Assembly: GCA_037447655.1 (NCBI GenBank)
Contig: JBBHKE010002920.1
Span: 83,120 to 147,119 of the forward strand
DNA length: 64,000 bases
Direction: 5' to 3'
Source of the DNA: Zygnema cylindricum
Taxonomy: Eukaryota > Streptophyta > Zygnematophyceae > Zygnematales > Zygnemataceae
The notes under the pieces are model-generated. The model did no database searches, was not told the DNA's origin, and saw only the letters and a program-made list of their open reading frames with translations. This document shows, in pieces, positions 1 to 10,001 of this stretch (position 1 is its first letter; each line of letters opens with the position of its first letter). Both the position numbers and the translations under genes were made by a program.

Positions 1-129
1 ATCCAAAAAATGTCATAAAGCCTCCACTTCCATTAGACACAACCGTCATATTACTCTTAAAAATAAAATTTCTCCCCTTAAGTTCAATTTCCACCTAATT
101 CATTCTCACTCAGAAAATCCTCCATAAAA

Positions 130-912
130 TCATTTTTCACGATTTTTCCGTTTGATCACTTTCTGCATATGTTTTATTCTGCGGTTATACCTTTGGAATT
201 TGCATATTTTCTTATATTTTTTAATGAATTTTGGTAGTTTCTGTAAATCTACATTTCTGTCATGTTTTCTATTCTCATAAATTTCCTCTCTTGCTCCAAT
301 TTTCTTAATAATTTTCTGCAGTCTTTTTCTCTTTAGCTTTGCTATCTTTTTCCGGTTTTCTTTTCTAATATCCCAAGTTTTTGCATTGTTATCAATTTCC
401 ACTTCCAAATAATTTTCAGTTTCCACTTCCAGGTGACCTTCACTTCCTCCACCTTTTCTTACTTCAATAACCTCTTTCTTTTGCAAATATTTGTCACTCA
501 CCAATCTATCGACGGAAAGGGGGACAGAAACAAAATCCTTTTGTGTCACCTCTTTCTCCACACCATCTTCTGTTACAACAAATTTTTCTTTTCCTTCCTC
601 GTTCACCATATTCTGAAAATCACCGATAGTTGGTAAGTAAACATTTTCGTCGACTGAAGGTGTAACCCTTTGTGTAGGGGGACGAACTCGATTGTCATCC
701 CAACCATTTCTAGATATTCTTGCAACACCTGCACTTTTATAAAGTGGGCATACTCTAAAAGTATGCTCTAAATCATTACAATAAAAACAGTTTTGAAGTC
801 TATTTTTGGACTTACAACTACTCCTATTTTTTTGAAACTGTGTCCTAACACCTTGAATATTCCTCCTATCATTTAGAGCCTCTATACTAGCCTCTTCATC
901 TAAAATAACCAT
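130..912 (-). CDS. Element A gag, C-terminal part with zinc knuckle and basic tail
   Basis: Open frame of 260 residues. A CX2CX4HX4C zinc knuckle (CFYCNDLEHTFRVC) lies near residues 41-54, diagnostic of retroviral-type nucleocapsid RNA binding. It is followed by an acidic stretch and then a tail of about 75 residues very rich in Lys and Arg. The listed Met is only the first in frame: the true gag begins upstream in the LTR and is interrupted by the insertion at 917-1140. No DSG/DTG protease motif follows, unlike elements B and E. The long basic tail is unusual for copia gag and might add nucleic-acid binding. This is a defective transposon gene, not a host gene. Confidence 0.7.
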   Translation of the reverse strand: MVILDEEASIEALNDRRNIQGVRTQFQKNRSSCKSKNRLQNCFYCNDLEHTFRVCPLYKSAGVARISRNGWDDNRVRPPTQRVTPSVDENVYLPTIGDFQNMVNEEGKEKFVVTEDGVEKEVTQKDFVSVPLSVDRLVSDKYLQKKEVIEVRKGGGSEGHLEVETENYLEVEIDNNAKTWDIRKENRKKIAKLKRKRLQKIIKKIGAREEIYENRKHDRNVDLQKLPKFIKKYKKICKFQRYNRRIKHMQKVIKRKNREK

Positions 913-916
913 AATT

Positions 917-1140
917 GCTACACCATGAATCGTTATTCACGTAATGGACGCTATTTAAGGTAATTTTTTTTTTTTGCAAATTCTCAAATAGAATTATCCA
1001 CACTATTTAAAAAAACAATAATTCCTAATTAGAATAAACTATTTCGTTCAAAATTTCCAAATTCTCAATTAGCGTAAATAATGGTAATTGTACCTACACG
1101 CTAAAGAAACCTTTACGTGAATAACAATTCACGCTGTAGC
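917..1140. mobile_element. MITE-like inverted-repeat insertion in element A gag
   Basis: A 224-bp segment with terminal inverted repeats of about 28 bp. The left end begins GCTACACCATGAATCGTTAT and the right end is its near-perfect reverse complement (about 25 of 28 match). The interior is AT-rich and non-coding. It separates two parts of gag. No clear target duplication was found, so the superfamily is not assigned. Related end motifs (TACACCRTGAATCGT) recur near 33588 and twice near 62650-62735. Confidence 0.7.
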
Positions 1141-1141
1141 G

Positions 1142-1673
1142 GGAAATTCCAATCTTTTTTATCAATTTGATTTAATCTGCCTACAACACACCTATATTCT
1201 TTAAGTAAACCTCTCCCTAACAGGAGAGCCTTTTGAATATTAGTAGAGTTTCCTCCTGCAATATCATTTTCTGCAAACAGTATTTCAGCATGCTACCTCC
1301 AACATACTTATATTCAACTATTTTTGTAGCACTAATAATCCAGTGATACACGGAAGTCTTTTGATACGTACGCTCTAATTCTTTCCATAATTCAGCTACA
1401 TTTTTCAGGTTAATGAACATGATACACATTCCTCAGTTAAATTTAGCTTGATAATCTTCAAGACTCAAGGTTTTTCTCCTCCCATCCAGTAGATGTTTCG
1501 ACACATGTCCCATCCACCACATCCATTAGCATCCTCAACTTGAAGTAGCTCTCCATAATACTCCTCCAGCGGTTATAGCCATATCCATCAAATATAGGTA
1601 AGTAAAATTCATCCAATTTGGTTAGCCATGGGCGTGGCCCCATAACCTGTTGTCCATAGCCATTTCTAGCCAT
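1142..1673 (-). pseudogene. Element A gag, N-terminal part
   Basis: The reading begins at ATG 1671-1673, inside the LTR, and passes through the primer-binding site (residues QVMGP). It continues into a copia gag N-terminus with the usual W..I-MESYF pattern (1458-1673). After frame breaks, a second piece at 1217-1429 contains LKNVAELWKELERTYQK and EYKYVGGSM, which matches the middle of element B gag (7937-8270). Stops between the pieces make this gag non-functional as read. Confidence 0.6.
1633..1647 (-). other. Element A primer-binding site
   Basis: Directly inside the LTR, read on the minus strand: GGTTATGGGGCCACG. It matches the complement of the anticodon arm of plant initiator tRNA-Met (GGTTATGGGCCCACC) apart from one G/C shift. 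Confidence 0.6.
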
Positions 1674-2681
1674 GGATTCACCCTCGGAAGCACCACAGAC
1701 TACCCAAAAACAACCTACTTTGAATTAACACAGAATTCTACAGAAATAACAAAACAAGCTCAAACTACAAAAAAAAGGTTTTTTTATAAGCTATAGAATA
1801 ACCTCACAAAGTTTGAGATAAAAATAATAAACAGATTGATCACATCATCTAATTAAAGTTGCACAAAAACAGTCTGCCAGAACTCTGATAAAATTGACAA
1901 CTTCACAATGAAGTTACATACAGACCAGGCTAACAGTAGGCTTGCAAATATTTGAAAATATTAAAAACTCAAAGAGTAACATATATGCAAAATTTCAGAT
2001 AATTCTGCCAGCAGATCCGAGAGTAATCCTCAGATAAAAGTACCAAAAATCACCATAAACAGTTTTTTGGTCCAAAAGTTCCTTCCACTACAAAAATTAA
2101 CAAAGTCCTCCTAAATCCTACTCATATACACAGAACCATGAAATATACAGAGGCATGGCATACCAACAGTACGCTAACTACCGACTACCTCTATTACTGT
2201 GAGTATACCAGAGGTATGTCAGAAATGAATTAAACTACACTATTAAATTAATTAACAAAAAGACAAATCTTTGTTCTGCCAAAACTTTACATCGCCGTCG
2301 GCCGTACATGCTGAGTCATAAAAATTTGAATTCGGTCCTCCGGATATAATTGTCGGCGGTCTGTGTCCACCGTCCATATGCACGATTCCGCATCGTAGAT
2401 GAAACCCCGCGTGTACCCGTACTACTCAAAATGTATGCGCGAACCGACTACGGATATTCCAAAATATATTCTTCGTCATTCTGACGCTTGTCCCGGGAGT
2501 GTATTAATCCGTGTACTCCCTAATTACTCAGTTAGCAACGAGACAATGTTATCATGCAATATCAACGACGAAGTAATTTCGTCGTTGACTACCAAGCGGA
2601 CTAAACAAATATGCTAAGTCATGATTTTCTCTCTATCCTCACAACCGAGGCATAGAGAGGACTAAAGCTTTCAGAACAACA
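1648..2681 (-). repeat. Element A 5' LTR
   Basis: Begins TGTTG and ends CAACA on the plus strand, a perfect 5-bp terminal inverted repeat. The right end (GAGGACTAAAGCTTTC...AACAACA) matches the end of the element B LTRs at 4260 and 9114. The sequence just outside (from 2682) is the interior of a different, E/D-type LTR. This shows A inserted there. The partner LTR lies outside the window. Confidence 0.7.
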
Positions 2682-3523
2682 ATTCCCTCTAATAAATTAT
2701 ATCTACTGAAGTACGGACCAATCAATTTACTATACCGTACGAAAAAGTACTACTACCGGTGTACCCTTTGTACGGCCTATGTACGACAAGGCTATTAAGC
2801 AGTCGCGTGTCCACTTCTCACTCTTCCGTACATTCCTCAGAATTCTCGGGACCAAATGTTATCGCTCCACGTGGCTCTAAGTCATACCACGTCATAAAAC
2901 GCCAAAGTGATCTCAGCGAAGACGTATGCCGTTGGATAAAACCGGCATTCAATATCGTATGTCGAAACAAAATGTCAAATTCTTTTATTTCGTGCGGGAT
3001 GAAGTCCGCACCATATTTAATATGTTCTATGATGTTACATTCATATTTCATTTAATCGGTTAATTCGACGTAACATATGCTAAATATAAATCACACCCTA
3101 TATACCCTAACGATCTTCTACGACAAATTGGTTAGAGCCGACGGTTACGCCACGCTCTACCGGTCGGGGGCTCGAGTCCTACTGGACTCAACCTTTTTGT
3201 AGAGAGTGATTTAAATTCACTCTCTGGCCCTGTCTATGTAACAGAGGCAACCATGGCTCCATCACTCTCTCTCTCCTTTAATGACTACAACAAGTATAGG
3301 GGTAAGAGAGAAGGGATGAAGGCAAGCTGCCTACATGTTTCTATATTCTTTTTCCGCTAATCTATTAAGATCTAGAAAATACCCAAAAACTATTTATTTC
3401 AACACTCCCCTTATTTTCTAGTCTAATTTTAATTTTCCATTCAACCAGCATTTTTCCCGACAATATTTTAATTTAGGAGTGGGCACAAGCTTGGTCATCA
3501 TGTGAGCCACCATTTATTCATCA
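2682..3523 (-). mobile_element. Copia element D fragment: 3' LTR part plus end of pol
   Basis: 2682-3404 is homologous to the inner part and end of the E LTRs, for example the shared run from GAAGTACGGACCAATCAA through the region with the antisense tRNA-like module, ending in TTTCAACA. It is followed by the polypurine tract (minus-strand AATAAGGGGAG) and about 110 bp matching the end of E pol (compare 11797-11912). The element is truncated on the left by A and on the right by B. Confidence 0.7.
3128..3190 (+). other. tRNA-like module inside D LTR (antisense to the element)
   Basis: Contains GGTTAGAGC, typical of a tRNA D-arm/A-box, and about 30 bp later GGCTCGAGTCC, one base off the Pol III B-box consensus. 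Acceptor-stem pairing is not convincing, so this is a tRNA-derived or SINE-like module, not a functional tRNA gene. Counterparts sit in the same place in the E LTRs (11523-11590 and 16920-16985) and the C 3' LTR (18550-18610, opposite strand). Confidence 0.4.
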
Positions 3524-4260
3524 TGTTGTTCTAAAACAAGTGCTGGTACTGAAGATGAAGAAAATGCAGCAGTAGTCATCGCAGAACAAATCAAGAGAGT
3601 AAGCTTCCACAAATACCGATGGCTGAACAGAAACTTTGACAGACTATAACTTTCGGAAATATCCTCCAATCTTCCTGAAAATTTGCCACAATGTAGATAA
3701 CATACAAATAAACACACACACCTAATTTCAATCAATTCGGCTCACAAATCTGTGAGATATGTAGAAATGAAATTACATAAAACTGAGTGTCAGTTTTCAT
3801 ATCATTTGTTCCTAAAAATCAAATTCACTAAGTCCTACTTTTATACACCGAAACTACACTAAGCTGTACGGAGGCATTCCAGCCGTAAATCTAACATTCT
3901 ATCACAAATATTTACATCGAAGTTCAGACAACGTAAAGTGATAATGATCTAGTCACGCCTCGTCACTATTTGTTGGCGGCGGCTGTCAGCGGTCCGATTA
4001 GAGGATTTGGCACCGTAGAATTGACTTCACGAAGTCCAGTGGTCCTGCCGAATTTCCGTACCTCCACGGAGGACATACTCACGCATTCTCCTAAGTGACG
4101 ACACGTGTCCCAAGTGTGAATGAACCGTGAACTCCCAACTTCAGTGTCACACTAATTTCGGTAAGTACTGAACCAAACTCAACCGAAAATAGCTTAAGTC
4201 CTGAACAGCTCTCTCTCACAGCTGAGGCATAAAGAGGACTAAAGCTTTCTAAAAACAACA
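3524..4260 (-). repeat. Element B 3' LTR
   Basis: 737 bp, TGTTG...CAACA. Followed immediately by the polypurine tract (minus strand AAGCTTTAGGGGAG, 4261-4274). Pairs with 8353-9115. Confidence 0.85.
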
Positions 4261-4283
4261 CTCCCCTAAAGCTTTACACTCTG

Positions 4284-5150
4284 CTAGTCACTCAGTCCAC
4301 ATGCCTCTCTACAGAACTTCAATTTGGGAGCAGGTAAGGGTTTCGTCATCATATCAGCCACCATTTGCTCATCCGGTAAATAACTGAACTTCAAGACTTT
4401 TCCCATCACCTTTTCTCTTACAAAGTGTAGCTTGATATCAATGTGCTTACTCTTAAAGTGATGACTGGGATTAGATGCAATAGCGATTGTTGCCTGATTA
4501 TCACACCACACTATCTGTGGTCCAGATTGCATAAAGAGAAGCTTTTGGAGAAGAGAATTTACCCAAAGTAACTCTTTAACTGCGGAGCTAGCATCCATGT
4601 ACTCAGCCTCCATGGTAGACTCAGCTAATACCTTCTGAAGTTTGCTGCTCCAGCAGCAAGTTCCACTTCCAATCTTCCAAATGTATCCTGTGGTGGAGCG
4701 TCAGCTCGGCATATCTCTGTAGCTCGCATCGCTCCATGTATGAATTTTGACTTCCTCTCCACCGAGAGAGAGTCTAAGATTTTCAGTTCCTACAAGATAA
4801 CGAAGAACTCTCTTTGCTGCCTCATAGTCTGATTTCCTTGGATTCTGAAGGCTTCGGCTTAAGGCTCCAACCGCTGCTGCAATGTCGGGACGAGTACAAT
4901 TCATGAAATAAATGAGGCTTTCGACAATCTGCCTGTAAGGAATGGAGGACATAGAATCTGCCTCCGCTGAATCTAAGAAACCATCAACGAAAACACCACC
5001 ATCCGTTTCTGTGCCTTCCAATTTTTGCCTGAATTCCATAGGAGTGGCACTCCCCTTTGCGTCCGACATGCCAAACTTTTCTAACATGTTCTTGATTGCT
5101 TCCTTTTGAGTTGAATAAATAATTTTCTATTTCTTGTCTCTTTCTACTTG
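4284..5150 (-). pseudogene. Element B pol: end of reverse transcriptase and RNase H
   Basis: Two open pieces. 4701-5087 has the copia hallmarks SIPYRQIVESLIYFMNCTRP, AAKRVLRYLVGT and a WSDASY strand. 4284-4613 holds the end of RNase H with MEAEYMDAS, ELLWVNSLL, WCDNQATIAIASNP, KHIDIKLHFVREK and MVADMMTKPLP. These are standard copia RNase H and C-terminal motifs. A break lies between them at about 4614-4700. Confidence 0.85.
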
Positions 5151-5155
5151 AATTC

Positions 5156-6382
5156 CTAGAATATATACTTAGCCTCACCCAAGTCTTTCATTTCAAACCG
5201 GGAATTCAAAGCTGATTTTATTTTATTAATCTCATTGATAGATTTGATAATCATTAGCAAATCATCTACATAAACTGCCACATAAATCACTCCATCATCA
5301 CCTTGCATTACATAGACTGAGTGATCTGAAGTGATCTTGGTAAAGCCAAGATTGGTGAAAAACTCATCTAATTTTAGGTTCCATTGTCTCGGAGCCTGTT
5401 TCAGACCATACACGGACTTCAACAGTTTACAGACCAGATTTTCTTTCCCTTTTTCTGCATATATCTCTGGCTGCTTCATATAAATTACTTCCTCCAAATC
5501 ACCATGCAAGAAAGCACTTTTAACATCCATCTGATGAAATTCCATATCCTCTATTGCAGCAAGATATAGCAAAACTCTAACAGTAGGAAAGCGAACTACA
5601 TGAGAGAAAGTCTCTTCATAGTCAATTCCCTCCTTTTGGCTAAATCCCTTAGCAACCAGTCTAGCTTTATATCTCTCAATTGTATTATCAGGATTCAATT
5701 TAAATTTGAGGACCCACTTACAACCGATAGCTTTCCGGTTCGGTGGGAGCTCCACAAGTTCCCAAGTTTGGGCTTCCATAATTGACTTTATCTCCTCATT
5801 TGCAGCCCAGATCCAGTGATCTTTTTCAGGAACAGAAAATGCTTCATGAATAGTAAGCGGCTCCCCTGTCCTTGCAGAAAAAGCACTCTCAACTCGGTCG
5901 CCTCGAAGGCGGCTGCTTTGCCTTCTTCCCCCAGGAAAATCTGACGCGGGAACTATTGGTTCCCTACCTTGCCGCATAGGCCGTGTATTGGGAGGAGCAT
6001 CAACAAAACGAGCAGCTCCACAAGAAGTATTAGACGGCCCAGAGGCATTTGGGAGAGAGGTAGAAGAAGTAGAAGAGGATGGAGTAAAAGGTACCTGCTC
6101 AAGAATGATATATTCTTGTATTTTCTCATTCCTTTCAGTTGCATCCATGCTAAAAACGTCAACAGATTGACTTTCTTCTTTAATCTGAATATTCCTAGCT
6201 GTTTGAAGGCATCCACTCTGAGGATTATAGACTCTATAACCTGCAGATTCATCATCATAGCCTAAAAAGACACCAGGTACAGATTTTGGACTAAGCTTCC
6301 AATTAGGAAGATTATCCAAGATAAAACATTTGCTACCAAAAACTCTAAAATGACTGACATTTGGCTTTCGGCCTGTCCACAT
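5156..6382 (-). CDS. Element B pol: end of integrase and reverse transcriptase core
   Basis: Open for 408 residues. It begins in the integrase C-terminal region (RKPNVSHFRVFGSKCF, then VFLGYDDESAGYRVY). After a low-complexity linker comes the copia reverse transcriptase: WELVELP, GCKWVLKFK, RYKARLVAKGFSQKEGIDYE, QMDVKSAFLHGDLEE, LKQAPRQW and the catalytic YVDD. It ends at KDLGEAKYIF. The RT core is intact as read, although the upstream and downstream parts of the polyprotein are broken. Confidence 0.9.
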   Translation of the reverse strand: MWTGRKPNVSHFRVFGSKCFILDNLPNWKLSPKSVPGVFLGYDDESAGYRVYNPQSGCLQTARNIQIKEESQSVDVFSMDATERNEKIQEYIILEQVPFTPSSSTSSTSLPNASGPSNTSCGAARFVDAPPNTRPMRQGREPIVPASDFPGGRRQSSRLRGDRVESAFSARTGEPLTIHEAFSVPEKDHWIWAANEEIKSIMEAQTWELVELPPNRKAIGCKWVLKFKLNPDNTIERYKARLVAKGFSQKEGIDYEETFSHVVRFPTVRVLLYLAAIEDMEFHQMDVKSAFLHGDLEEVIYMKQPEIYAEKGKENLVCKLLKSVYGLKQAPRQWNLKLDEFFTNLGFTKITSDHSVYVMQGDDGVIYVAVYVDDLLMIIKSINEINKIKSALNSRFEMKDLGEAKYIF

Positions 6383-6409
6383 TTCATAAGGTGTCTTACC
6401 CCTAACAGC

Positions 6410-6877
6410 TCAGGTTTCCACTCTATTTCTGATGTAGGAAGCACAATGAAAAGCTTCCCCCCAAAACTTTGGATCCACACCTTTATCGGCCATCATAGAT
6501 CGAGCACATTCAGTCAAAGTCCGATTAAGTCTCTCGGCAACACCATTTTGTTCCGGTGTGTACGGAGCAGTAAATTCACGAGAGATGCCATTCTCTTTCA
6601 AAAAATCAGCAAATGCATGAGATACATACTCTCCACCATTATCCGTTCGCAAAGCAAGAAAAGATTTGCCGTGAAGTTTCTCCGCCCAGATTTTGCAGTG
6701 CTTAAAGTGAGTGAAGACTTCTCCCTTCTCCTTCATGAAGTATAGGCAACTATATCAAGAGTTATCATCTGTAAAGGTGACAAAGAAGCGGCTGCCACCA
6801 AGAGAGGGAACTTTGGAAGGGCCGAAGACATCAGAGTGAATAATACTAAGGAGATCTATGGCTTGATGATTAGAAAC
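6410..6877 (-). pseudogene. Element B pol: integrase core
   Basis: 6410-6736 carries the second catalytic Asp (RTDNGGEY), the region around the catalytic Glu (TPEQNGVAERLNRTL) and FWGEAFHCASYIRNR. 6737-6877 is recognisable integrase in broken frame. Homologous to the intact integrase of element E (about 13.9-14.6 kb). Confidence 0.85.
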
Positions 6878-7936
6878 TTATGGTAGAGGAAGCTGGTGAA
6901 GCTTTCCGAGAGCACGACCATCACAAACATGGGACTCTTTTTGACCAAGCTTAACTCCCTCTATCATATTATAGTTTATCATCTTAGTAAGTCTCTCATG
7001 ATGCACATGACCAAGCCTTTTATGCCACAAAACATTATCACATAGGACACTAGAGTACGCAAAATCAATTTTACTAGCCAGGTCTATGCGGTACAAAAAG
7101 TTTGGGCCTCTAGTTCCTACTAGAGCTACTCTTCTATTCTTGCTCACTATTTTCTTGCCATTTTTCTGGAGAACCTCAAAGCCTTTGCTTTCAGCTACAG
7201 ACGTAGAAAACAGATTTTTCTTGAACTTTGGAACATACAAGACATCATACAAAGTTCTCTTAACAACCTTTCCATCTATCACACAATCGAGATCTATGTT
7301 TCCTTTGGCATTTGATTCAACAGCATAGCCACAAGCATAAAAGATCTGACGTAAAGGAATAGAAGACATCTCCTTAAACCAAGACTTCTTCCAGCACATG
7401 TGTGAAGAGCTGCCGGAATCCATTATCCATCCGAGGTCCTTTTCTCCTTCCATCATGTCGAGTTTGGCGAGAGCAAAGAACTCTTTGTCATCAGTTTTTG
7501 GAAAACTGATCACAACAGGTGTCGTTTCCTCGGTCTTTTTCTTCACCAATTCCGTATCCTCTGCTGAAAATGCAACAATTTTATTCGGAGGTTTTTGGGA
7601 AATGGGAGGTCCGCGGTGTCTCCATCCTTTCCGAAAGGTACCTGTTTCAAGAGCTTTAATATAAAAAGGACAAGCTCTTAAGGAGTGACCATCAGTATAG
7701 CAATAAACACATTTCTCAAACTGAGGATTAAATTGATTCCTTTGATATCTATTTTCCCTCTGAAACTGAGCCGTAAATGCTACAGCTGGTTTTCCAAATC
7801 CTAAAACTGTCTGAGTAGCCTCTTCTGCCAAGATAAACTCTATAACTGTTTTCAAATTCCAAAGAGGTTTAGACAATTTTTTCATTTCATCTGAGGCTCC
7901 TTTATATTCATTAGGAAGCCCTTTTAGGAGAATCAT
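6878..7936 (-). CDS. Element B gag C-terminus, protease and integrase zinc region
   Basis: 352 residues. A zinc knuckle CX2CX4HX4C (CVYCYTDGHSLRAC) lies near residues 76-89. The aspartic protease active site WIMDSGSSSHMC (about residues 168-179) has its catalytic Asp intact. It is followed by TLYDVLYVPKFKKNLFSTS and the GAG-pre-integrase motif LWHKRLGHVHHERL. Frame is lost just before the integrase core. This is typical copia order. Confidence 0.88.
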   Translation of the reverse strand: MILLKGLPNEYKGASDEMKKLSKPLWNLKTVIEFILAEEATQTVLGFGKPAVAFTAQFQRENRYQRNQFNPQFEKCVYCYTDGHSLRACPFYIKALETGTFRKGWRHRGPPISQKPPNKIVAFSAEDTELVKKKTEETTPVVISFPKTDDKEFFALAKLDMMEGEKDLGWIMDSGSSSHMCWKKSWFKEMSSIPLRQIFYACGYAVESNAKGNIDLDCVIDGKVVKRTLYDVLYVPKFKKNLFSTSVAESKGFEVLQKNGKKIVSKNRRVALVGTRGPNFLYRIDLASKIDFAYSSVLCDNVLWHKRLGHVHHERLTKMINYNMIEGVKLGQKESHVCDGRALGKLHQLPLP

Positions 7937-8552
7937 GGCCTGATGATAAGGGGAGAAAGTCCCCTAGAACAAGCATTTTTTGACAGTACCATTCAAAACG
8001 GATTAGTGTATTCCACCATGCTACCACCTGTGTACTTATACTCATAGATTTGACCAGCAGTTATAATCTCATGCTGGTCACTAGCTTTAACATAAGAAGA
8101 TTTCAATGCATCCCACAAATCTGATGCCTTTGCAACATTAATATATGTCATATGCAATTCATTTGATACATAAGCTTTACTAAATGCAAAGCCTGGTCAT
8201 TTTTCTGATCAAAACTAGCATCAGATTCTGCCAATGATCCATTTAACACATCAATAAGTTTCACTTGCTAGAAGTAAGACTTAACCAAATCTGCCCAATA
8301 CAGATATTCACGTCCATCAAAGACCGCAATTCGTGAAGGCGGGCCCGTGACCTGTTGTTCAGAGACAAGTGCTGGTACTGAAGATGAAGAAGATGCAGCA
8401 GTAGTCATCGTAGAACAAATCAAGAGAGTAAGCTTCCACAAATACCGATGGCTGAACAGAAACTTTGACAGACTATAACTTTCGGAAATATTCTCCAATC
8501 TTCCTAAAAATTTGCCACAATGTAGATAACATACAAAAGAACACACACACAT
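7937..8552 (-). pseudogene. Element B gag N-terminal and middle part
   Basis: 8268-8552 begins inside the LTR. The likely gag start is the Met of MTTAASSSSSVPALVSEQQ, and the frame runs through the primer-binding site into VTGPPSRIAVFDGREYLYW, the copia gag N-terminal fold. 7937-8267 is in broken frames but contains SDLWDALK, EYKYTGGSM and related motifs, as in element A. Several stops. Confidence 0.75.
8338..8352 (-). other. Element B primer-binding site
   Basis: Minus strand GGTCACGGGCCCGCC, directly inside the 5' LTR. It matches the initiator tRNA-Met anticodon-arm complement at 12 of 15 positions. All three differences are transitions. Confidence 0.55.
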
Positions 8553-9115
8553 AATTTCAATGAATTCCGCTTACAAATCTGTGAGATATGTAGAAATGAA
8601 ATTACATAAAACTGAGTGTACAGTTTTCATATCATTTGTTCCTAAAAATCAAATTCACTAAGTCCTACTTTTAAACACCGAAACTACACTAAGCTGTACG
8701 GAGGCATTCCAGCCGTACATCTAGCATTCTATCACAAATATTTACACTGCATTCTTTCACAAATATTTACACTGAAGTTCAGACAACGTAAAGTGATAAT
8801 GATCTAGTCACGCCTCGTCACTATTTGTTGGCGGCGGCTGTCAGCGGTCCGATTAGAGGATTTGGCACCGTAGAATTGACTTCACGAAGTCCAGTGGTCC
8901 TGCCGAATTTCCGTACGTCCACGAAGGACATACTCACGCATTCTCCCAAGTGACGACACGTGTCCCAAGTGTGAATGAACTGTGAACTCCCAACTTCACT
9001 GTCACATTAATTTCGGTAAGTGCTGAACCGAACTCAACCAAAAATAGCTTAAGTCCTGAACAGCTCTCTCTCACAGCTGAGGCATAAAGAGGACTAAAGC
9101 TTTCTAAAAACAACT
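8353..9115 (-). repeat. Element B 5' LTR
   Basis: 763 bp. Collinear with 3524-4260 except for a 26-bp tandem duplication around 8730-8785 (repeated TTTCACAAATATTTACACTG). The terminal A of CAACA is replaced at the junction, where the sequence changes to unrelated DNA. Confidence 0.82.
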
Positions 9116-9986
9116 GTATGTAACTCCAAAGGGAGTTCACATATTTGGTACAATCTATGTACATTTGTCGGTCCGTGTGGAAGTCAAGCTGGGTTGAGTT
9201 GGTTGACAAAGTAGATATTTATTTGAGGGACACGATTTACAAGTGGAGGTTCCTCTTTGGTGATGAATTAATACGCAGACGGCGGACGGTGTTCGCCATC
9301 TTTTTCAGAAGAGAATTATTGATTGAGCCGTCATTTCAGCGGACTAACTTTGAGTGCATACTTTAATAGCGCCTAGGATTAACGATTGATATAAGTACTT
9401 GTATAGTAGATGGCGGGGTTTAGTTTGATTAATGTTTAGTGTACCGGCAATCCACGGTAGTTGCGGTACGGTGTAGTTTAGTTGTAGGTTCACTTTGTGT
9501 ATGTAGGACTAAGAATATTTTTAAATTAGGAATTTAGTGAATGGAAAGCTACGAAGCAATTTTTTTGTCTTATTGAACTGCAAGATCATTGTGATCTTTT
9601 TTCAAAACCCTGTGAAAATCTGCGTGTGGTTTCTTTGTTATATTTTTTTTATAGTGGAAATTTGCAGACCTAGTGTGTGTCTAGTTTACTTGGGGCTTCA
9701 TTGTGAAATCGGTATTTTTGTGGTTTTCGTGATAGTTTCCTCTTTTGTAATCTGAAAATTATGGCAACCGCTGGTGCTTGTTTTTCTTCCTTTAGATCAC
9801 CAGTTGCCTCAAACCAACAAAACTGAGCACTTAAAAAGTCTTATTTCACAGAGATGAAGCTATAATGGGGATCTGATTGTCAAGGGGTCAATCATTTGGG
9901 TTTATATCAACTCCGAGTCAACACTATCTAGTTTAGCTTCTTTTGGACCTGCAATTTTTGTTGGCAATAGAGCACACAAAGTTTTT
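9116..9986 (+). repeat. Element C left LTR-like region
   Basis: Only the last 165 bp or so (9822-9986) clearly match the end of the 3' LTR (19350-19511), sharing GTCAAGGGGTCAATCATTTG and flanking sequence. The rest has no recognised counterpart. A short open reading at 9760-9820 (MATAGACFSSF...NQQ) resembles the gag start of element B. The left boundary is set only by the end of B and is uncertain. Confidence 0.45.
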
Positions 9987-10001
9987 GGTTATAGGCCCAC
10001 C
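9987..10001 (+). other. Element C primer-binding site
   Basis: GGTTATAGGCCCACC, 14 of 15 bases complementary to the anticodon arm of plant initiator tRNA-Met. Confidence 0.65.

Larger units (their letters stand above)
1..2681 (-). mobile_element. Copia element A (gag-only, incomplete in window)
   Basis: Minus-strand LTR retrotransposon running off the left edge. From right to left it has a 5' LTR (1648-2681), a primer-binding site, and a gag split by a small inverted-repeat insertion. After the gag stop only a short open frame of unknown type is seen, with no protease, integrase or reverse transcriptase. Its gag resembles that of element B: both zinc knuckles are followed by a Pro-x-Tyr...Gly-x-x-Arg-x-Gly-Trp pattern. 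Its LTR also has the same TGTTG/CAACA ends. I infer a non-autonomous relative of B inserted in the 3' LTR of D. A pol region beyond the left edge cannot be excluded. Confidence 0.75.
3524..9115 (-). mobile_element. Copia element B, near full-length gag-pol retrotransposon
   Basis: Two LTRs (3524-4260 and 8353-9115) flank a decayed copia gag-pol read on the minus strand in the order gag, protease, integrase, reverse transcriptase, RNase H. That order identifies Ty1/copia rather than gypsy. The LTRs differ by a few percent plus a 26-bp duplication in the right one, so the insertion is not very recent. No matching target duplication was found (left flank CATCA, right flank TGTAT), so the right junction has probably been rearranged. 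Several stops and frameshifts prevent autonomous activity as read. Confidence 0.9.

Noticed and set aside
3128-3190. Functional tRNA gene
   Set aside because: A- and B-box-like motifs are present, but no 7-bp acceptor stem or complete cloverleaf could be drawn by eye.
1648-3404. One 1757-bp LTR shared by two elements
   Set aside because: A CAACA end matching the B LTR ends occurs at 2681 and the sequence to its right matches a different LTR. Two LTR fragments are joined by insertion.
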